Assembly: GCA_029287455.1 (NCBI GenBank)
Contig: JARFRB010000081.1
Coordinates: forward strand, 51,245-115,244
Length of the DNA stretch: 64,000 nt
From: Pelagibius litoralis
Lineage (GTDB): Bacteria > Pseudomonadota > Alphaproteobacteria > Kiloniellales > DSM-21159
Direction: 5' to 3'
Below the pieces are notes generated by a model. It was not told the origin of the DNA, ran no database searches, and was given only the letters and a program-made list of their open reading frames with translations. Below, piece by piece: positions 34,558-43,717 of the stretch. Numbering within the stretch: the first letter of the stretch is position 1; each line of letters opens with the position of its first letter. The translations under genes and the position numbers were made by a program.

Positions 34558-35850
34558 ATGAGCGAAGACACTCTGATACTCGGCGCTGGAATGACGGGGC
34601 TCGCCGCCGGCCTCGTTTCCGGACTTCCGGTCGTTGAAGCGGCGGCCGGCCCGGGCGGCATTTGCTCATCGTACTATCGAAATACGGGAACCGGCTCGCC
34701 CGAGGCGGAAGCGGAAAGCTATCGCTTCGAGATCGGGGGTGGGCATTGGATCTTCGGTGGCGATCCTGGCGTCCTGGATTTTATCGAGCGGCTGACGCCT
34801 TGCCGGCGCTACGCGCGGAAGTCGTCGGTGTACTTCCCGGAAAACGGCCTCTTCGTTCCCTATCCCCTGCAGAACAATCTGCGCTATCTCGACGGGGACA
34901 CAGCGAGTCAGGCGCTGGAGGAGATGGCCGGCGCGAGCGATGTGCCGGCCACTATGCACGACTGGCTACTGGCCAGCTTCGGGCCGACGCTCACCGGCTT
35001 GTTTTTCGGTCCCTTTCATGATCTCTACACCGCCGGGCTCTTCCGGGAGATCGCGCCGCAGGACCCCTACAAATCGCCGGTGAACCTGCGCATGGCCCTG
35101 CGCGGCGCCTTTAGCGCGGCGCCAAGCGTTGGCTACAACACCACCTTTCTTTATCCGGAAGCGGGGCTGGACGCCTTGGCGCTGCGGATGGCCGAGCACT
35201 GCCGTGTGGATTATGGCCGCGAGGTGATTGCCATCGATCCCAGCCGGCGCGAAGTGTCCTTCGCGGATGGCGGTGGCCGACGCTACCAGCGCCTTATCTC
35301 GACCCTGCCGCTCAACCACGCTCTGTCGATGTCTGGGCTTGAGGCCGGGGAGCGGCCGGACCCGTACACCTCCGTGCTGGTTCTGAACATCGGCGCGCGC
35401 CGGGGCGCGCGTTACCCGGACGACCATTGGCTCTACGTTCCCCAATCCCGTTCCGGATTTCATCGGGTCGGGTTCTATAGCAACGTGGACAGGAGCTTCC
35501 TGCCCGCCTCCAGGCCGGAGGAGACCGTAAGCCTCTACATCGAGAGGGCCTTCCTTGGCGGCGAACCCCGCCCGGCCGGCGATGCGCTGCGGCGGTATTG
35601 TGACTCGGTGGTGCAGGAGTTGACGGATTGGGGGTTCATCGGGGACGCCGAAATCGTTGATCCCACCTGGATCGACGTGGCCTACACCTGGTCCTGGCCC
35701 GGGTCCTCATGGCGGGTCAAGGCGATCGAGGCCTTGCAAGAAGCCGGGATTTTTCAGGTCGGGCGCTATGGCCGCTGGGTGTTCCAGGGCATCGCCGACT
35801 CCGTAAGGGATGGATTTGTGATCGGAGGCGCACTACGTCCTATTGTATGA
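34558..35850 (+). CDS. UDP-galactopyranose mutase-like FAD protein
   Basis: 430 residues. The dinucleotide fold LILGAGMTGLAAGLVSGLPVVEAAAGPGGICSSY is followed by an FEIGGGHWIFGGDPGVLDFI segment and FPENGLFVPYPLQNNLRYL, which resembles the flap region of UDP-galactopyranose mutases. A C-terminal FAD pyrophosphate motif is present (VGRYGRWVFQGIADSVRDGFVIG). A protoporphyrinogen-oxidase-like amine oxidase is the alternative. The adjacent family 25 glycosyltransferase supports a role in a surface sugar. It is cytoplasmic. Confidence 0.65.
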   Translation: MSEDTLILGAGMTGLAAGLVSGLPVVEAAAGPGGICSSYYRNTGTGSPEAEAESYRFEIGGGHWIFGGDPGVLDFIERLTPCRRYARKSSVYFPENGLFVPYPLQNNLRYLDGDTASQALEEMAGASDVPATMHDWLLASFGPTLTGLFFGPFHDLYTAGLFREIAPQDPYKSPVNLRMALRGAFSAAPSVGYNTTFLYPEAGLDALALRMAEHCRVDYGREVIAIDPSRREVSFADGGGRRYQRLISTLPLNHALSMSGLEAGERPDPYTSVLVLNIGARRGARYPDDHWLYVPQSRSGFHRVGFYSNVDRSFLPASRPEETVSLYIERAFLGGEPRPAGDALRRYCDSVVQELTDWGFIGDAEIVDPTWIDVAYTWSWPGSSWRVKAIEALQEAGIFQVGRYGRWVFQGIADSVRDGFVIGGALRPIV

Positions 35851-35918
35851 TATTATTTGATACCGTCCGAACGCGGAGCGGCTGAAGACAGGCTCTGAGA
35901 TGGAAAGGGGCCGCGGCC

Positions 35919-36758
35919 ATGGCGACGGAAGTTCGGGTGCCGGCTCCTGTCGACGAACCTAGCTTGCACGGGTGCGCGCCTCGATCCGATTGTCCGCATT
36001 GCCAAAGGCCGCCGGAAAATACCCAGAGTCCCGATTGGTCGTTTCTCAACGCGGTCTATTGCATCTCCCTAAAATCCCGTGACGACCGGGCCGCGAAGGC
36101 GGCCGATGAGTTCCACCGCGCCGGCTTGTGCCAAAAGGTCGTTTTCTACCGTCCGGACAAGCACCCGGTGAAAGGAACCGTGGGAAGTTGGGAATCTCAT
36201 CGCGCGGTTGCTGCTTTGGCGGAACGGGCGGGTGCGCGGACGACGCTGATCTGCGAGGACGATGTGAAGTTCGTTCGGCGCATGACGCCTGCGCGCACAC
36301 GCGGCATCGCGCGCGCCATGGCTCGCTTGCCGAATCATTGGACGATCTTCTACCTCGGCCATTGGCCGCTCTGGTCATATTTCGTTTCGTGGAGTGTTCT
36401 GCGCACCTCCTCTGCTTGCGCCCATGCCTACATAGCGAGCCCTAAGCTGCTCGCCTGGCTGCGCGCGCATCCGCACGGGAGTACAGGCGTGCCGAAATCG
36501 AGCCTGGTCGGACGACAGCTCGACTCCGCCTTCGCGAAGCTGCCTGCCGCCTATGCCTTCTTCCCCATGGTCGCGACTCAGAGTATTTCCCGCAGCGACA
36601 ACTTCTCCACCAACCGGCCGCGAAAGAAGCTCAAGCACATCGTTTCGCGGTCTCGCCACCGGGAATGGCTGTTGTCTCACGGCATGCGCCCGGCCGAGGC
36701 CGTGGCAGTGCTCTTCTCTCCGCTTGCCTGGGCGGTACAGCGGCTAAAGCGCTTCTAG
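35919..36758 (+). CDS. Glycosyltransferase family 25-like protein with N-terminal cysteine cluster
   Basis: 279 residues. The GT25 pattern is seen as VYCISLKSRDDRAAKAADEFHRAGL, SHRAVAALAERAGARTTLICEDDVKF (the EDD sugar-nucleotide/metal motif), and a C-terminal FPMVATQSISRSDNF. The first 35 residues hold a C-x5-C-x2-C cluster (GCAPRSDCPHCQRPP), uncommon in GT25 and suggestive of metal binding. It lies 68 bases after the mutase-like gene. It probably adds a sugar to lipopolysaccharide or a capsule; donor and acceptor are unknown. Confidence 0.75.
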   Translation: MATEVRVPAPVDEPSLHGCAPRSDCPHCQRPPENTQSPDWSFLNAVYCISLKSRDDRAAKAADEFHRAGLCQKVVFYRPDKHPVKGTVGSWESHRAVAALAERAGARTTLICEDDVKFVRRMTPARTRGIARAMARLPNHWTIFYLGHWPLWSYFVSWSVLRTSSACAHAYIASPKLLAWLRAHPHGSTGVPKSSLVGRQLDSAFAKLPAAYAFFPMVATQSISRSDNFSTNRPRKKLKHIVSRSRHREWLLSHGMRPAEAVAVLFSPLAWAVQRLKRF

Positions 36759-36777
36759 GAATCGTGACAAGACGGAT

Positions 36778-38316
36778 TTAGCCGGGCGGCACCGCTCCGC
36801 CGCGCGCTTTCCAGGCTTCGATGGTGGAGGCAATGCGCTCGCCTACCTGCGCCCCCTGTTCGGGCGGCTGGAAATCGCGCAAGACACTTCGCCAGATTTC
36901 CGTCGCCCGCTCGGACGAGGTCTTGCCGCCGGCGGCGCTCCAGGTGCCGAAGTTGCTGAGGTCGGCGACGAGAGGCTCGTAAAAGGCGGTCTTATAGCGC
37001 TCCATCGTGTGCTCGGTGGCGAAGAAATGCCCGCCCGGCTGCACGTCCGCCAAGGCGGACCAGGCGAGGCTTTCGGTGTCGTCCGTGGGCCGCACGCAGA
37101 GTTCCGCGATGGTTTGCAGGGCTTCCACGTCATTGATGAATTTTTCGTAGCCGAAGCTCAGGCCTCCCTCTAGCCAGCCTGCCGCGTGCAGAGTCACTGT
37201 GGCATTGGCCTGCAGCGCGCCCCAAAGCGCCATGTGGGTTTCCCCGGCTGACTGCATGTCCGGCGTGTTGGATGCGGTTCCGCTCGCTGAGCGCCAGGGC
37301 AGGTCGATGTGGCGCGCCAGTTGCCCCGAGGCGATCGAGAGCTTGACGTGCTCCGGCGTGCCGAACGCGGGGGACCCTGATTTCATGTCCACGTTCGAGC
37401 TGAAGCCGCCGTAAGCGACCGGTGCGCCGGGCCGGGCCAATTGCGCCAGCGCTATGGATGCGAGCGCCTCTGCGTGCTGCAGCACAAGCGCGCCGGCGAT
37501 GGTGATCGGGGCCATGGCGCCGGCGAGGCAGAACGGGGTGATGATGCTCATCTGCTTGGCCCGGGCGAAGTCAATGATGCCTTGGGCCATGGGCACGTCG
37601 ATCTGGCGCGGCGAGTTGGTATTGATCACCGTGGTCGCCCAAGAGCCGCTCGCGAAGTCCTCCTCCGACAAATTGAGGCCAAGCTTGATCAGATCGAAGC
37701 TCTCCTGAACCTGCTGGCGCCCGCGCGAATAAATGAACATCGGCTTGTCGCCGAGAGTCATCTGGGCGCGGATCATCTCGTAGTGGCGAAACTTGACGGG
37801 AACGTCTTGCGGCTCGGCGGAGGGGCCGAAGAAATGGATGACGTCGAAGCTTTGCTGCAGCTTCAAGGTTTCCTCGAAGTCTTGCAGCGAGCCGGGGCGG
37901 CGGCCGCGCTCGAGGTCCGTCGCGTTCGGGCAGCCGGCACCCGCGACGAAAAGCATGGCGCCAGGCTCGAAGATTTGCTCCCGGTCCGGGTTCGCCGCGC
38001 GCAGGCGGATGGACCGGGGGGCCGTTGCGAGAGCGCTTTCAACGATTTCCCGTCCGATGCGGACCATGTCGTCGTCCGCGTCGATCGATGCACCGGCCTT
38101 CGCGAAAAGCTCGCGCGCCTCGGGCAAGAGGATCTTCACGCCAAGCTCCTCGAGCACGCGCAGCGCGGTTTCGTGCAACCGCGCAACCGCATCGTCGGAG
38201 AACACGCGCTGGGCTTCGAAAGGATGGCGAAGATGACGGTAGGCGCGGCGCTCCGGCAGGGCCGCCTGGGTTGCCTGGGCACGGGTCCGGGCGCGCCCTC
38301 CCCGGCGGGCGCTCAC
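36778..38316 (-). CDS. MttB-family (non-pyrrolysine) methyltransferase, copy 2
   Basis: 512 residues. The start is set at GTG 38316, whose GTGA overlaps the TetR stop and which has GGAGA seven bases upstream. The open frame extends much further, but that part overlaps tetR and has no similarity. An Arg/Gly tail (SARRGGRARTRAQ) precedes the barrel. Family blocks include FVAGAGCPNATDLERGR, KPMFIYSRGRQQVQESFDLI, HAAGWLEGGLSFGYEKFINDVEAL and VQPGGHFFATEHTMERY. No TAG codon occurs. It resembles copy 3 (58779) more than copy 1. The TetR linkage implies substrate-controlled expression. Confidence 0.85.
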   Translation of the reverse strand: MSARRGGRARTRAQATQAALPERRAYRHLRHPFEAQRVFSDDAVARLHETALRVLEELGVKILLPEARELFAKAGASIDADDDMVRIGREIVESALATAPRSIRLRAANPDREQIFEPGAMLFVAGAGCPNATDLERGRRPGSLQDFEETLKLQQSFDVIHFFGPSAEPQDVPVKFRHYEMIRAQMTLGDKPMFIYSRGRQQVQESFDLIKLGLNLSEEDFASGSWATTVINTNSPRQIDVPMAQGIIDFARAKQMSIITPFCLAGAMAPITIAGALVLQHAEALASIALAQLARPGAPVAYGGFSSNVDMKSGSPAFGTPEHVKLSIASGQLARHIDLPWRSASGTASNTPDMQSAGETHMALWGALQANATVTLHAAGWLEGGLSFGYEKFINDVEALQTIAELCVRPTDDTESLAWSALADVQPGGHFFATEHTMERYKTAFYEPLVADLSNFGTWSAAGGKTSSERATEIWRSVLRDFQPPEQGAQVGERIASTIEAWKARGGAVPPG

Positions 38317-38954
38317 GCCGCGTCTCCGGCCTGCACATCGCGCCGGAACGCCGCCGCGAGCGCCGGGTCGATTTCGCGGCCAGTGAAAGTGCGGTAGTAG
38401 TCCTCGAGCAATTCCATCCGTGTCGTCATGCTTTCCTTGATGTTGAGCGCGTAGTAGCCGACCTGCGTGAAGTAGATCACCCTGGCGCGCACGAAGGCCT
38501 CGCCCGCACCGTAGCCGTGTTTCTCGAAGAAGCGCGCGATGGCGAGCACGCGGTCGCGTTCCTCGCGCCGTACAGCCGATTTGACATGCTCCGAGCGGCG
38601 GGCCCAATCGCGGATCGCCTGATCGAGCAAGGGGCTGAAGGTTTCGTCGTCCACCCAAATCTTGAACAGCGCCAGCACGCCCTCGGTAAGGGAACCGGTG
38701 TTTGCAAGGGTGCCAGCGATTACCCCGGAATTGGCCGCGCGCCATTCCTCCAGAATGCTGTCGAGCAGATCGGCCCGATCCTTGAAATGCCAGTAGAAGC
38801 TGCCGCGCGTGACCTCGAGAACGCGGGCCAGACGCGTGATCTGCACTGCGTCCACACCATCTCGCACCAGCATGCGAAGGGCGGCAGAGAGCCAATCGTG
38901 CTTGCCCAAGGCCGGTTTCGGCGCTTCTACGGTTCGGACGATTGCTCGCGCCAT
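38313..38954 (-). CDS. TetR-family regulator of the mttB-like copy 2 operon
   Basis: 213 residues from ATG 38954, with GGAGAG five bases upstream. The helix-turn-helix is at about 20-62 (LSAALRMLVRDGVDAVQITRLARVLEVTRGSFYWHFKDRADLLDSI), with the TetR hallmark GSFYWHF. The C-terminal ligand domain has EEWRAANSGV and a long helical body. An 18-base palindrome at 38963-38980 overlaps its leader. Its stop overlaps the mttB-like GTG start by four bases, so the two are translationally coupled. Confidence 0.9.
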   Translation of the reverse strand: MARAIVRTVEAPKPALGKHDWLSAALRMLVRDGVDAVQITRLARVLEVTRGSFYWHFKDRADLLDSILEEWRAANSGVIAGTLANTGSLTEGVLALFKIWVDDETFSPLLDQAIRDWARRSEHVKSAVRREERDRVLAIARFFEKHGYGAGEAFVRARVIYFTQVGYYALNIKESMTTRMELLEDYYRTFTGREIDPALAAAFRRDVQAGDAA

Positions 38955-38962
38955 GACGCTCT

Positions 38963-38980
38963 CCATACAGGCTTGTATGG
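38963..38980. promoter_or_regulatory. TetR operator
   Basis: CCATACAGGCTTGTATGG, symmetric at 16 of 18 positions (CCATACA/TGTATGG arms), nine bases before the tetR ATG. A reverse-strand -10-like TACAAT lies at 38997-38992, so the palindrome would fall just after the transcription start. This is the normal place for autorepression. Confidence 0.75.
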
Positions 38981-39099
38981 ACGTTAACAGCATTGTACGC
39001 TTCCCCGCAATACGGTGAATGTTATGCCTTCGCATGCCGTGAGTCCGAGGGCCGTGCGGCGGCCTTGGAGCGGCTTTCGAATTCAGGGGGCTCCCGGAT

Positions 39100-40416
39100 A
39101 TGAAGATCGCGCGACTTCCCATCAACGACTTAACGAACGGGTGGAGCCGGATTTTGCCGCACCGGGAGCCGAAGGCGGCGCTGGAGGCGGATCTAGTGGC
39201 GGACTGGATCGTCGTTGGCGGCGGCTACGCCGGTTTGGCGGCGGCGCGCAGGCTGGCCGAGAACCGGCCGGACGAGAAGGTCGTTCTGCTCGAAGCCGGG
39301 ATCTGTGGAGAAAATGCTTCAGGCCGCAACTCCGGGTTCGCGATCGATCTGCCGCACACGACCTCCTCCTCCTTGGACGAGTTAGATGGCGCGCATCGCT
39401 ATTTGCGCTTGGCGCGTGCCGCGATCGATCAGCTTTCCACCTTGGTCGAGCGTCACAGAATCCAGTGCGATTGGAGCCGGGAGGGCAAATACCAGGCCGC
39501 CGTCACTGAGCGCGGTTCGAAAGAGATGCTGGAACCCTTCGCGCGCGAACTGGCGGCGCTGAACGAGCCCTATGAATGGGTGGAGGCGGATGTCCTCAAG
39601 GAGAAGCTGGGGACCGCACACTTCCACCGGGCGGTTTACACGCCCGGCTGCATCCTGATGAACCCGGCGGCGCTGACGCGGGGGTTGGCCGACAGCCTGC
39701 CAGAGAACGTTGCGCTCCACGAGAACACACCGGTGATGGAGGTTGTCTACGCCAACGGCGTCGAGGTGAAGACGCCTCGGGGATCGGTCCGCGCGCCACG
39801 GATGATCCTCGGCACGAACGGATTCTCTGAGCAGTTCGGGGTGCTGCAGGGCAAGTTCGTTCACCTGGCGGTGCATGCCAGCCTCACGCGCCCGCTAACG
39901 GAAGCCCAGCAACGCGCCTACGGCGTTGCCAAGCCCTGGGGTTTGACCCCCTGTAACGCGGTCGGCGGCATCACCATGCGCTATACCCAGGATCACCGGA
40001 TCCTGATCCGCCAGACCATCGAGCTTGCCATGGGCCAACGCGTTACCCAGGCGCGGCAGGACAACAGGGCGCGGCTTCACAAGAAGCTGATGGACGAGCG
40101 TTTTCCGGCTTTACGGGATGTCGAGATGGAGCATACCTGGACCGGCTTCGTCTGCGTCTCGCGCAACGGGGCGCCGGCCTTCGGGCGCGCCGGTCCCGGC
40201 GTTTGGACCGCGGCCTGTCAGAACGCAATCGGCGTCACCAAGGGCACCATCGGCGGTACCTTGGCCGCCGACATGGCTTGCGAGCGTGAGAATCCGCTGA
40301 TCGCGGACATGTTGAGCTTGGGCGAGCCGTCGGATATCCCACCCAGGCCCCTGACGGAGATCGGGGCCCGGGTGAAGCTGGGCTGGGAAGTCTGGCGCAA
40401 CCGCCATGAAGCTTGA
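39100..40416 (+). CDS. DadA/PuuB-type FAD-dependent amine oxidoreductase
   Basis: 438 residues. The FAD fold is DWIVVGGGYAGLAAARRLAE, then VVLLEAGICGENASGRNSGFAIDLP, the GRNSGF signature of gamma-glutamylputrescine oxidase and D-amino-acid dehydrogenase relatives. A C-terminal HTWTGFVCVSRNGAPAFGR and GVTKGTIGG complete it. It oxidises a C-N bond of an amino acid or amine, passing electrons to O2 or quinone. It is divergent from the tetR-mttB operon with 145 bases between, so it may belong to the same regulon. It is convergent with the cysteine-synthase-like gene. Confidence 0.85.
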   Translation: MKIARLPINDLTNGWSRILPHREPKAALEADLVADWIVVGGGYAGLAAARRLAENRPDEKVVLLEAGICGENASGRNSGFAIDLPHTTSSSLDELDGAHRYLRLARAAIDQLSTLVERHRIQCDWSREGKYQAAVTERGSKEMLEPFARELAALNEPYEWVEADVLKEKLGTAHFHRAVYTPGCILMNPAALTRGLADSLPENVALHENTPVMEVVYANGVEVKTPRGSVRAPRMILGTNGFSEQFGVLQGKFVHLAVHASLTRPLTEAQQRAYGVAKPWGLTPCNAVGGITMRYTQDHRILIRQTIELAMGQRVTQARQDNRARLHKKLMDERFPALRDVEMEHTWTGFVCVSRNGAPAFGRAGPGVWTAACQNAIGVTKGTIGGTLAADMACERENPLIADMLSLGEPSDIPPRPLTEIGARVKLGWEVWRNRHEA

Positions 40417-40446
40417 CGGCTCTTCCCGGATATTTCTTGGGCCCGG

Positions 40447-41532
40447 CTACTCCTTGGGCATGTGGAAGCCGGGCGTGGAGAGCGAAAGAGCCGCTTCTTC
40501 CTCCGTCATGTCTTCCGGGATGCCTTCGAAGAGCGGCGAGGAGAGATAGCGTTCGCCGGTGTCCGGAAGCATGCAGAGGATGACGCTGCCGGGCTCGGCC
40601 TTCTCGGCGATCTGCATCGCGATGGCGAAAGTTGAGCCGCCGGAAACGCCGGTGAAGATGCCTTCTTCCTGGGCCAGCTTGCGCGACCACTCCATACCGA
40701 CCGGCCCCGGCACGGGAATGAGATCGTCGTAGTAGCCCTGGTCGATGGCTTCCTGCAGCACCAGGGGGATGAAGTCGGGTGTCCAGCCCTGGATGGGATG
40801 GGGCTCGAAGTCCGGGTGGCTGGCGGCCGGGGAGCCGTCGGCGTTGCGCTCCTGGGCATGCCCGCCGCCGACGATCTGGGCGTTCGCCGGCTCGGTGAGG
40901 ATAATCTTCGTTTCCGGCCGTTCCTTGCGCAGGACGCGGCCAACGCCGGTGATCGTGCCGCCTGTGCCGTAGCCCGTCACCCAATAGTCCAGGCGGTCGC
41001 CTTCGAAATCCGCGATAATCTCGCGGGCCGTGGTATTCTCGTGGATGCTGGCGTTGTCCGGCGTCTCGAACTGATGTGCCAGGAACCAGCCGTTCGCCTC
41101 GGCCAGTTCCACCGCCTTCTGGTACATGCCAAAGCCCTTGGCCGTGCGTGGCGTCAAGACGACCTTTGCGCCCAGAAAACGCATCAACTTGCGCCGTTCA
41201 ATGGAAAAGCTGTCCGCCATGGTGACCACCAAGGGATAGCCCTTCGCCGCGCAGACCATGGCGAGGCCGATGCCCGTGTTGCCGCTGGTGGCTTCGACCA
41301 CCGTTTGACCTGGCTTCAGGTCGCCGCGCTTTTCCGCTTCCTCGATGATGCTGATCGCCAAACGGTCCTTGACCGACGCGGCCGGATTGAACGCCTCCGC
41401 CTTGACGTAAAGGCGGATTCCCTCGGGCGCCAGGCGATTGACGCGGATGCAGGGCGTGTCGCCGATGGTATCGACAATGGACTCGTAAAGGCGGCCGCGG
41501 CCGTCGGTCTTTCGGGTTTCATGAGTGGTCAT
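40447..41532 (-). CDS. PLP-dependent cysteine synthase-like enzyme
   Basis: 361 residues. The Schiff-base lysine is K55 in NPAASVKDRLA, and the substrate loop is EATSGNTGIGLA. The PLP-phosphate site is GYGTGGTITGVGRVL, and ISGG-like GVSGGSTFAI lies near the C-terminus. It is about 40 residues longer than CysK because of an insertion after the GTGGT segment (GGGHAQERNADGSPAASHP). That makes it closer to SbnA- or CBS-like members. It uses O-acetylserine or another beta-substituted alanine. Proximity to TauD/TauABC-like genes hints at sulfur metabolism. Confidence 0.85.
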   Translation of the reverse strand: MTTHETRKTDGRGRLYESIVDTIGDTPCIRVNRLAPEGIRLYVKAEAFNPAASVKDRLAISIIEEAEKRGDLKPGQTVVEATSGNTGIGLAMVCAAKGYPLVVTMADSFSIERRKLMRFLGAKVVLTPRTAKGFGMYQKAVELAEANGWFLAHQFETPDNASIHENTTAREIIADFEGDRLDYWVTGYGTGGTITGVGRVLRKERPETKIILTEPANAQIVGGGHAQERNADGSPAASHPDFEPHPIQGWTPDFIPLVLQEAIDQGYYDDLIPVPGPVGMEWSRKLAQEEGIFTGVSGGSTFAIAMQIAEKAEPGSVILCMLPDTGERYLSSPLFEGIPEDMTEEEAALSLSTPGFHMPKE

Positions 41533-41825
41533 CAGCTCGCTCCTGTTTAGGCCCGCGGAGGGGCGTATATTCGGTCATGAGCTAAAGTGAAGAAGGTTCG
41601 GGACGGCTCCAACTTCAAGAGGCCCGAGTGTGGGGCCAGCAGAGCGCCAATGCCAGGAAAATCCTTTGATCGGGACCCGCCGTCCGGTTGGGCTGCAGCG
41701 TGGCTAAAGGATTCCGGACGGGCATTTTTCCAGTCGTGACAGGCTGCCCGCGAAAACTGTAGACTGCCTGATTGGCGTGAAGGCCGGAGCCTAGTGCGCC
41801 ACCTTAGGGTTTTCGGAGAAAAGGG

Positions 41826-42674
41826 ATGGATCGCAGGATTGTTGTGAGCCCGCTCACCGGTTCCTTGGGCGCGGTGGTTTCCGGGATCGATATCGGGAAG
41901 GATTTGAGTAACGCCGAATTCGATCAGATTCACCAGGCCTTTAATGATCACGGCGCGATTTTCTTTCGCGATCAGGAACTGACCCACCAGGAACAGATCG
42001 ACTTTGCCCGTCGGTTCGGCGAGCTGGAGGTTCATCCCATCGTCAATGGCATGGAGGACTATCCAGAGATCATCAAGGTGCTCAAGCCGGCTGGAGAATC
42101 GGCCAGCTTCGGAACCGGATGGCACAGCGACAATTCTTTCTTTGAGAAGCCCAGCCTGGGCTCCGTGCTCTATGGCGTGACCATCCCGCCTCATGGTGGG
42201 GACACCCTTTTCGCCAACCAGTACATGGCCTACGACGCTCTTTCGGAAGGCATGAAGGCTCTCCTGGACGGGCTTGTGGCGGTGCACTCCGCAGGTCCCG
42301 CCTATACCTCCGAGACCGCGAAGGAGAAATATGAGGGCAAGACCCCCATCACCTACCGCTGGTCGGACACGGTCAACGAGGAAACAGAGCACCCGGTCGT
42401 ACGCACGCACCCTGAGACCGGTCGCAAGGCTCTCTACGTGAATCAGATGTTCACCCAGCGCTTCAAGGACATGACGGTGGCCGAGAGCCAGCCGCTGCTG
42501 CAATACCTCTATGCCCACTGCACGAAACCCGACTTCTGCTGCCGCTTCCGGTGGGAGCCCAAGTCCGTGGCGCTGTGGGACAATCGCTGCGTCCAGCACT
42601 ACGCGATCGACGACTACCGCTCCTACGAGCGGGTCATGTATCGCACCACCATCATGGGAGACCGGCCGGTCTAG
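41826..42674 (+). CDS. TauD/TfdA-family 2-oxoglutarate dioxygenase
   Basis: 282 residues behind a GGAGAAAAGGG site. The iron-binding HxD is WHSDN (H100, D102), and the distal His lies in NRCVQHYAIDDY, with the 2-oxoglutarate Arg in the following RVMYRTT. The N-terminal VSPLTGSLGAVVSGIDI and FFRDQELTHQEQIDFARRFGELEVH are the family's first blocks. It hydroxylates a small substrate such as taurine, another sulfonate or a sulfate ester, or an amine, causing its breakdown. It starts a five-gene same-strand run that includes a TauABC-like transporter. Confidence 0.85.
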   Translation: MDRRIVVSPLTGSLGAVVSGIDIGKDLSNAEFDQIHQAFNDHGAIFFRDQELTHQEQIDFARRFGELEVHPIVNGMEDYPEIIKVLKPAGESASFGTGWHSDNSFFEKPSLGSVLYGVTIPPHGGDTLFANQYMAYDALSEGMKALLDGLVAVHSAGPAYTSETAKEKYEGKTPITYRWSDTVNEETEHPVVRTHPETGRKALYVNQMFTQRFKDMTVAESQPLLQYLYAHCTKPDFCCRFRWEPKSVALWDNRCVQHYAIDDYRSYERVMYRTTIMGDRPV

Positions 42675-42700
42675 GCCCGACGAAGGGTGTGGAGGGTGCA

Positions 42701-43609
42701 ATGACGTACCGGTTTCTTATCGTGGACGGCTACGACCTGGATGGCCGCGCGAAGCTCGATAGCGCCGGCTGCACGCCTGCGTCGGAGCTGTACGAGCGTA
42801 TGGTCTTGGAAGCATTGCCGGGTTGCGAAATTCTCAGCCTTCACGCGGCGGACGCGGACGCCCGGTTGCCCGCGGGGCTGGACCTGACCGCGTTCGACGC
42901 TCTGCTTTGGACCGGGTCGAGCTTGACGATCTACGACAACGTACCGGAGGTCACCCGCCAGATCGATCTGGCGCGCGCTGCCTTCGCGGCGGGGGTGCCA
43001 AGTTTTGGCAGTTGCTGGGCCCTGCAGATCGCCACGGTGGCGGCCGGGGGCAGCTGCAGGCTCAATCCCAATGGCCGTGAGTTCGGAATCACGCGCAAGG
43101 TGCGGCTGACCCTCGAGGGCGCTTCGCATCCTTTATATAAGGGAAAACCGCCGGCTTTCGATGCCTTCACCAGCCACTTCGACGATGTGGAGAGCCTGCC
43201 GTCCCACTCCGTTGTTCTTGCAACGAACGAAGCGACGCAAGTGCAGGCCGCCGTCATCACCTGCTCCGGGACCAGTTTCTGGGCGGTTCAGTATCATCCG
43301 GAATACGATTTTCGCGAGATCGCGGCGCTGGCCAGGTTGCGTGCCGAAGGACTTCTAGCAGAAGGACGTTTCGACAGCCGGCAAGACCTCGATCGTTGGG
43401 TTACCGATTTAGACTCCCTTCACGAAGATCCCGAACGGCTCGGCCCGCGCTGGCGGTTGGGAATCAGCAGGGATCTTGTAGACGTTGCGATTCGCCGCTT
43501 GGAGTTTCGCAATTGGGCCGATAGCGTTCTAAGCGGAAGGCAGCGACCCGCGCCGAAACGGACGGCGACAAAGTGCGGCGGCGCGGCGGAGCTGGAGAAC
43601 ATCCTCTGA
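42701..43609 (+). CDS. Class I glutamine amidotransferase-like protein
   Basis: 302 residues from ATG 42701 behind GTGGAGGG, 26 bases after the dioxygenase stop. The nucleophile elbow is SFGSCWALQIA with C105, and the His-Glu pair is in QYHPEYDF, so the triad is complete. The N-terminal layout (FLIVDGYDLDGRAKLDSAG) resembles PuuD/GuaA-type GATase1 proteins. A C-terminal extension of about 60 residues has no known domain. It may hydrolyse a gamma-glutamyl or amide bond in the pathway of the imported solute. Confidence 0.8.
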   Translation: MTYRFLIVDGYDLDGRAKLDSAGCTPASELYERMVLEALPGCEILSLHAADADARLPAGLDLTAFDALLWTGSSLTIYDNVPEVTRQIDLARAAFAAGVPSFGSCWALQIATVAAGGSCRLNPNGREFGITRKVRLTLEGASHPLYKGKPPAFDAFTSHFDDVESLPSHSVVLATNEATQVQAAVITCSGTSFWAVQYHPEYDFREIAALARLRAEGLLAEGRFDSRQDLDRWVTDLDSLHEDPERLGPRWRLGISRDLVDVAIRRLEFRNWADSVLSGRQRPAPKRTATKCGGAAELENIL

Positions 43610-43717
43610 AGAAGCGCGGGCGTCCAACGCAGGCGCCCTCGCAAGATGAATCGGGGGGAATGAAACGGTGTGGCGCTTCCAGCGTCACGAAAATAATTGA
43701 TTGGAGGCTTCAAAGCG

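Noticed and set aside
38317..38895. Upstream extension of MttB copy 2 (about 190 more codons)
   Set aside because: It overlaps tetR in another frame, has no methyltransferase similarity, and the GTGA junction with a ribosome site gives the normal family length.
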